Assembly (NCBI GenBank): GCA_030837545.1
Contig: JAUPKI010000100.1
Span: forward strand, 1 to 34,873
DNA from: Thermodesulfobacteriota bacterium
GTDB taxonomy: Bacteria; Desulfobacterota; DSM-4660; Desulfatiglandales; Desulfatiglandaceae
DNA length: 34,873 nucleotides
Direction of reading: 5' to 3'
The notes beneath the pieces are model-generated. The model saw nothing but the letters and a program-made list of their open reading frames with translations. It did not search any database and was not told the origin of the DNA. The position numbers were made by a program, and so were the translations under genes. Of this stretch, positions 32,638-34,873 are shown piece by piece; the stretch's first letter is position 1, and every line of letters starts with the position of its first letter.

Positions 32638-33312
32638 CTATGCGACGTTCTGCAAGATCTCTCTTAGTCTGTCCCGAATGCCTCGTATCAGCTTTTCGCC
32701 GCTGGTTCGATAGGCGTAACGCGCCCTCTCTTCAAGGGACACCGTTTCAGGACTGTGCCGTAACTTGAGTTTGATGACGGCCATTTGATCGTCTAATAGA
32801 AATCTTCGGTAGATGAGGCGCAGGGGAGGAAACCGGAACTCTGTCTCGCTAATGGATGCGGCCCAGTCTACAATGTAGGGACGCCCATCGTCCCCCAAAA
32901 GGGTGTTGGCCGCCCGTTTCAGATCACAGTGTGCCAACCCTCTCATGTGAAAGTGGGTCACCAGTTCCTTTAGCTCGTCAAAAAAGGCCTCTGGAAGTTT
33001 CATCTCCCGCTCGAGGTTCTCCAGACTCCTTCCAGGGATTTCTTGCACCACCAAGGCGATCCCATCCACTACCCGATACCAGGCCGGCACCCCCTCTGTG
33101 CCCTTCAATTTTCTGTAGGCCTTCGCCTCCCGCCACACGAGGAAGCGGCCGACGGTATTCCTGAAGAGGAACCGATTGCCGCTGAAGTCCTTGACCACGG
33201 CCCTTAGCCCCTCCTCATCAACCGTCCAGATCGCAGGGCGTGTGCTGGAAGGCGGCCTTAGCATGCTGCCGGATTTCTCTCGGAGATTCGAGAGTCTGAG
33301 GGTCTCAAACAC
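32638..33312 (-). CDS. Uncharacterised protein-kinase-fold (RIO/Kdo-kinase-like) protein
   Basis: A 224-residue protein with a small kinase fold and unknown substrate. Kinase landmarks are in order: K41 in AVVKDF, E62 in REAKAY, the hinge region VVQEIPGRSLENL, the catalytic loop AHCDLKRAANTLL with D130, K132 and N136, and metal-binding D149 in YIVDWAAS. The glycine loop is short, as in RIO and LPS (Kdo/Waa) kinases. The start is GTG 33312, seven bases after the hypD stop, with GAGG five bases before it; ATG 33264 is an alternative. The tight spacing to hypD suggests one transcript. It converges on the Fur-FeoA gene. Confidence 0.72.
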   Translation of the reverse strand: MFETLRLSNLREKSGSMLRPPSSTRPAIWTVDEEGLRAVVKDFSGNRFLFRNTVGRFLVWREAKAYRKLKGTEGVPAWYRVVDGIALVVQEIPGRSLENLEREMKLPEAFFDELKELVTHFHMRGLAHCDLKRAANTLLGDDGRPYIVDWAASISETEFRFPPLRLIYRRFLLDDQMAVIKLKLRHSPETVSLEERARYAYRTSGEKLIRGIRDRLREILQNVA

Positions 33313-33319
33313 GTTTGCC

Positions 33320-34414
33320 TCAATCCCCTTCCTCGTGATGATACTTGAAATACGCCGCGCATGTGCCCTCGCTCGATACCATACATGGACCGACCGGCGT
33401 ACGGGGGGTGCAGACCCTTCGAAAGAGACTGCATTCCGGGGGTCGGGCCGCCCCTCTCAGGATCTCCGCACACCGACATCCAGCCGGTTCTCTGGTTGAG
33501 GGCACATCGATGTCGAATCGGGTCCGGGCATCGTGGCCTGAATAGGCCTCCCGAATCGCCAGACCGCTTCGAGGGATGATGCCCAGGCCCCGCCATGGGG
33601 AATCACACGGTTCAAAAACCTCATTCATCAGGTGCAGGGCGGCCCGATTTCCTTCCGGGCTCGCCCCGCGGGCGTACTGGATCTGGACCGCCGCCCTCCC
33701 CTCCTCCGCCTGTTCCGCCAGCATGAGGACACCCTCTAAGATGTCCACCGGTTCAAAGCCGGTCACCACGCACGGGGTATGATAGCGATCAACCACCTTC
33801 TCATAAGAGGAGGTGCCAATGATGGTGGTGACGTGTCCCGGACAGATAAATCCATCGATAGCAAGCTCGCCGGCCGAGAGAAGCGCGTCCATGGCCGGAG
33901 GGAGGAGTTTGTGGGCGGAAAGCACCGAGAAATTCTGATGCCCCTTTTCATGGGCTATCTTGATAGCAGCGGCAACCGTGGGGGCCGTGGTCTCAAAGCC
34001 GATTCCCAGAAAAACCACCTCGCGATCGGGCCTGTCAGCCGCAAGCTTTAGAGCATCGACCGTGGAGTAGACCATTTTAACCATTGCCCCTTTGGCCTGT
34101 TCGTTTTTTAGAGAGGACGAACTGCCCGGAACCCTGAGCATGTCCCCGAAGGTCGTCACGATGACGCCGGGCATCTGCGCCAGCTTCACCGCCCTGTCGA
34201 TTTCTTCCATGGCCGTCACGCAGACCGGACATCCGGGCCCTGAAACCAATTCGATGTTCTCTGGGAGGAGGCTGCGGATGCCGTGCCTGAAGATGGCCAT
34301 GGTATGGGTCCCACAGATCTCCATAAATCGGACCCGTCGACGTGAAACCGCCCGGATTTTTTCGGAAAGGGCACTTGCCACATCCCTGTCCCGGTATTCA
34401 TCGATGTATTTCAT
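33320..34414 (-). CDS. hypD: HypD: [NiFe]-hydrogenase maturation protein
   Basis: HypD holds the 4Fe-4S scaffold on which the Fe(CN)2CO group of [NiFe]-hydrogenase is built with HypC and HypE. The three conserved substrate-site motifs are visible: MEICGTHTMAI with C34, SGPGCPVCV with C62 and C65, and VFLGIGFETTAP. GFICPGHVTTIIG and VVTGFEPVDIL follow, and the C-terminal cluster cysteines lie in GCRCAEILRGA, ECSLFRRVC and GPCMVSSEGTCAA. The 364-residue length is normal. The region upstream has no hypC and only a poor ribosome-binding site (GTTACGATAC before the ATG), so the usual hypC-hypD-hypE order is broken here. The downstream gene is a kinase-fold protein. Confidence 0.96.
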   Translation of the reverse strand: MKYIDEYRDRDVASALSEKIRAVSRRRVRFMEICGTHTMAIFRHGIRSLLPENIELVSGPGCPVCVTAMEEIDRAVKLAQMPGVIVTTFGDMLRVPGSSSSLKNEQAKGAMVKMVYSTVDALKLAADRPDREVVFLGIGFETTAPTVAAAIKIAHEKGHQNFSVLSAHKLLPPAMDALLSAGELAIDGFICPGHVTTIIGTSSYEKVVDRYHTPCVVTGFEPVDILEGVLMLAEQAEEGRAAVQIQYARGASPEGNRAALHLMNEVFEPCDSPWRGLGIIPRSGLAIREAYSGHDARTRFDIDVPSTREPAGCRCAEILRGAARPPECSLFRRVCTPRTPVGPCMVSSEGTCAAYFKYHHEEGD

Positions 34415-34873
34415 GTATCGTAACCGTTCACGGGTTCAAAGGTTCAGAGGTTCAGGGTTGCATTTCTGCCGCCCGACTTCCACGTTGGAGGCGGACTGTC
34501 TTATGAAAACCCCGTACTTTCCGTTGCCCCCCGAAAACCAGTGGCCCGTTGGAACCTATTTAGGGAAGACAGCCTGCTTCGGCAGGTTTTCGGGTCGTCA
34601 ATTCTGTCTTTGTCCCCAACCTTGAATCCCGCTGTAGCGGGAAACCCATAACCTGTGAACCCTTACCATGTATCCATCCCAAGGTTATAAGAGACCCGTA
34701 TCGAGCATCGAGGATCCGGCAATAAACTGTAGAGTGTAAAGGCGATAGGAACTCGCCGGCGCTCTTCCAGATCATCTCGTGGCATCCCCCAGCTTGATGG
34801 AATTGACCTCATAAAACTGACGCATACACATGTTTCTGTGGTTACTGGCATCGGTTGAAATTTCTGTGGCAAA
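34415..34873. other. Gene-free right end with hairpins and short repeats
   Basis: I recognise no gene in these 459 bases. Near the hypD start there are GGTTCAAAGGTTCAGAGGTTC-like words at eight-to-nine base intervals (34436-34460). Two small hairpins follow: CCTGC-TTCG-GCAGG (34573-34586, then TTTT, a weak terminator on the plus strand) and TCCCGC-TGTA-GCGGGA (34627-34642). A minus-strand frame from 34872 has no family resemblance and may be part of a gene outside the window or random. Confidence 0.45.

Noticed and set aside
34436-34460. tRNA T-loop, because of the GGTTCAAA word
   Set aside because: The word repeats several times at regular spacing and no cloverleaf stems can be drawn around it.
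34663-34872. Minus-strand frame at the right edge, considered as hypC or a hyp partner
   Set aside because: It lacks the MCLAVP start and any other HypC, HypA or HypE feature; no evidence for a gene.

Overview
The window reads as a stretch of bacterial chromosome, most likely from a Desulfobacterota (former Deltaproteobacteria) anaerobe. The evidence is indirect: an nrdR-ribD junction, a ribE-ribBA-ribH-nusB-leuS-lptE-holA run, an IorAB-type ferredoxin oxidoreductase with an F420-dehydrogenase-beta-like partner, a hydrogenase maturation gene (hypD), a 3-hydroxyacyl-CoA dehydrogenase, two REC-GGDEF proteins, a DUF4911-like protein beside miaB, and LPS and murein genes that imply a Gram-negative envelope. 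There is no rRNA, tRNA, CRISPR array, transposase or phage gene that I can see.

Layout. 1-1262 (+): the tail of nrdR, then ribD. 1413-2234 (-): a purine nucleoside phosphorylase. 2605-3369 (+): a membrane-anchored lytic transglycosylase with a candidate sigma-54 promoter. 3675-9131 (+): a tightly packed operon of an FrhB-like iron-sulfur protein (frameshifted by a 7-bp duplication), iorA, iorB, a PHP phosphoesterase and an APH-like kinase; a P-loop kinase-like gene (9265-9867), adenine deaminase and NAD kinase follow. 12567-15222 (+): a DUF4911-like protein, miaB and a REC-GGDEF diguanylate cyclase. 15445-15534 (+): a 29-codon basic protein of the bS22/COX24 type with its own terminator.

15617-20829 (-): hbd, a NifU-domain protein, an SPL-type radical SAM protein, a ParB-like protein and murJ. 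rpsT (+, 20936-21211) lies divergent to murJ. 21239-28548 (-): holA, lptE, leuS, nusB, ribH, ribBA, ribE in reverse genomic order, a riboflavin/translation/replication block. 28823-30770 (-): a zinc alcohol dehydrogenase and a second REC-GGDEF protein. 31005-32618 (+): an MBL-fold hydrolase and a Fur-FeoA fusion. 32638-34414 (-): an uncharacterised protein-kinase-fold gene behind hypD. The last ~450 bases have no recognisable gene.

Themes. All steps from GTP and ribulose-5-phosphate to riboflavin are encoded except the dephosphorylation step, but ribD lies about 27 kb from ribE-ribBA-ribH on the opposite strand, which suggests an inversion of an ancestral nrdR-ribD-ribE-ribBA-ribH-nusB cluster. 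Purine salvage (PNP, adenine deaminase) and NAD(P) supply also occur. Many gaps carry short dispersed repeats, some with an 8-base rhythm. The points most worth a second look are the ParB-like/SPL pair behind murJ, the Fur-FeoA fusion, the bS22-like small gene, the duplication-frameshifted FrhB-like gene, and the hypD-linked kinase-fold protein.
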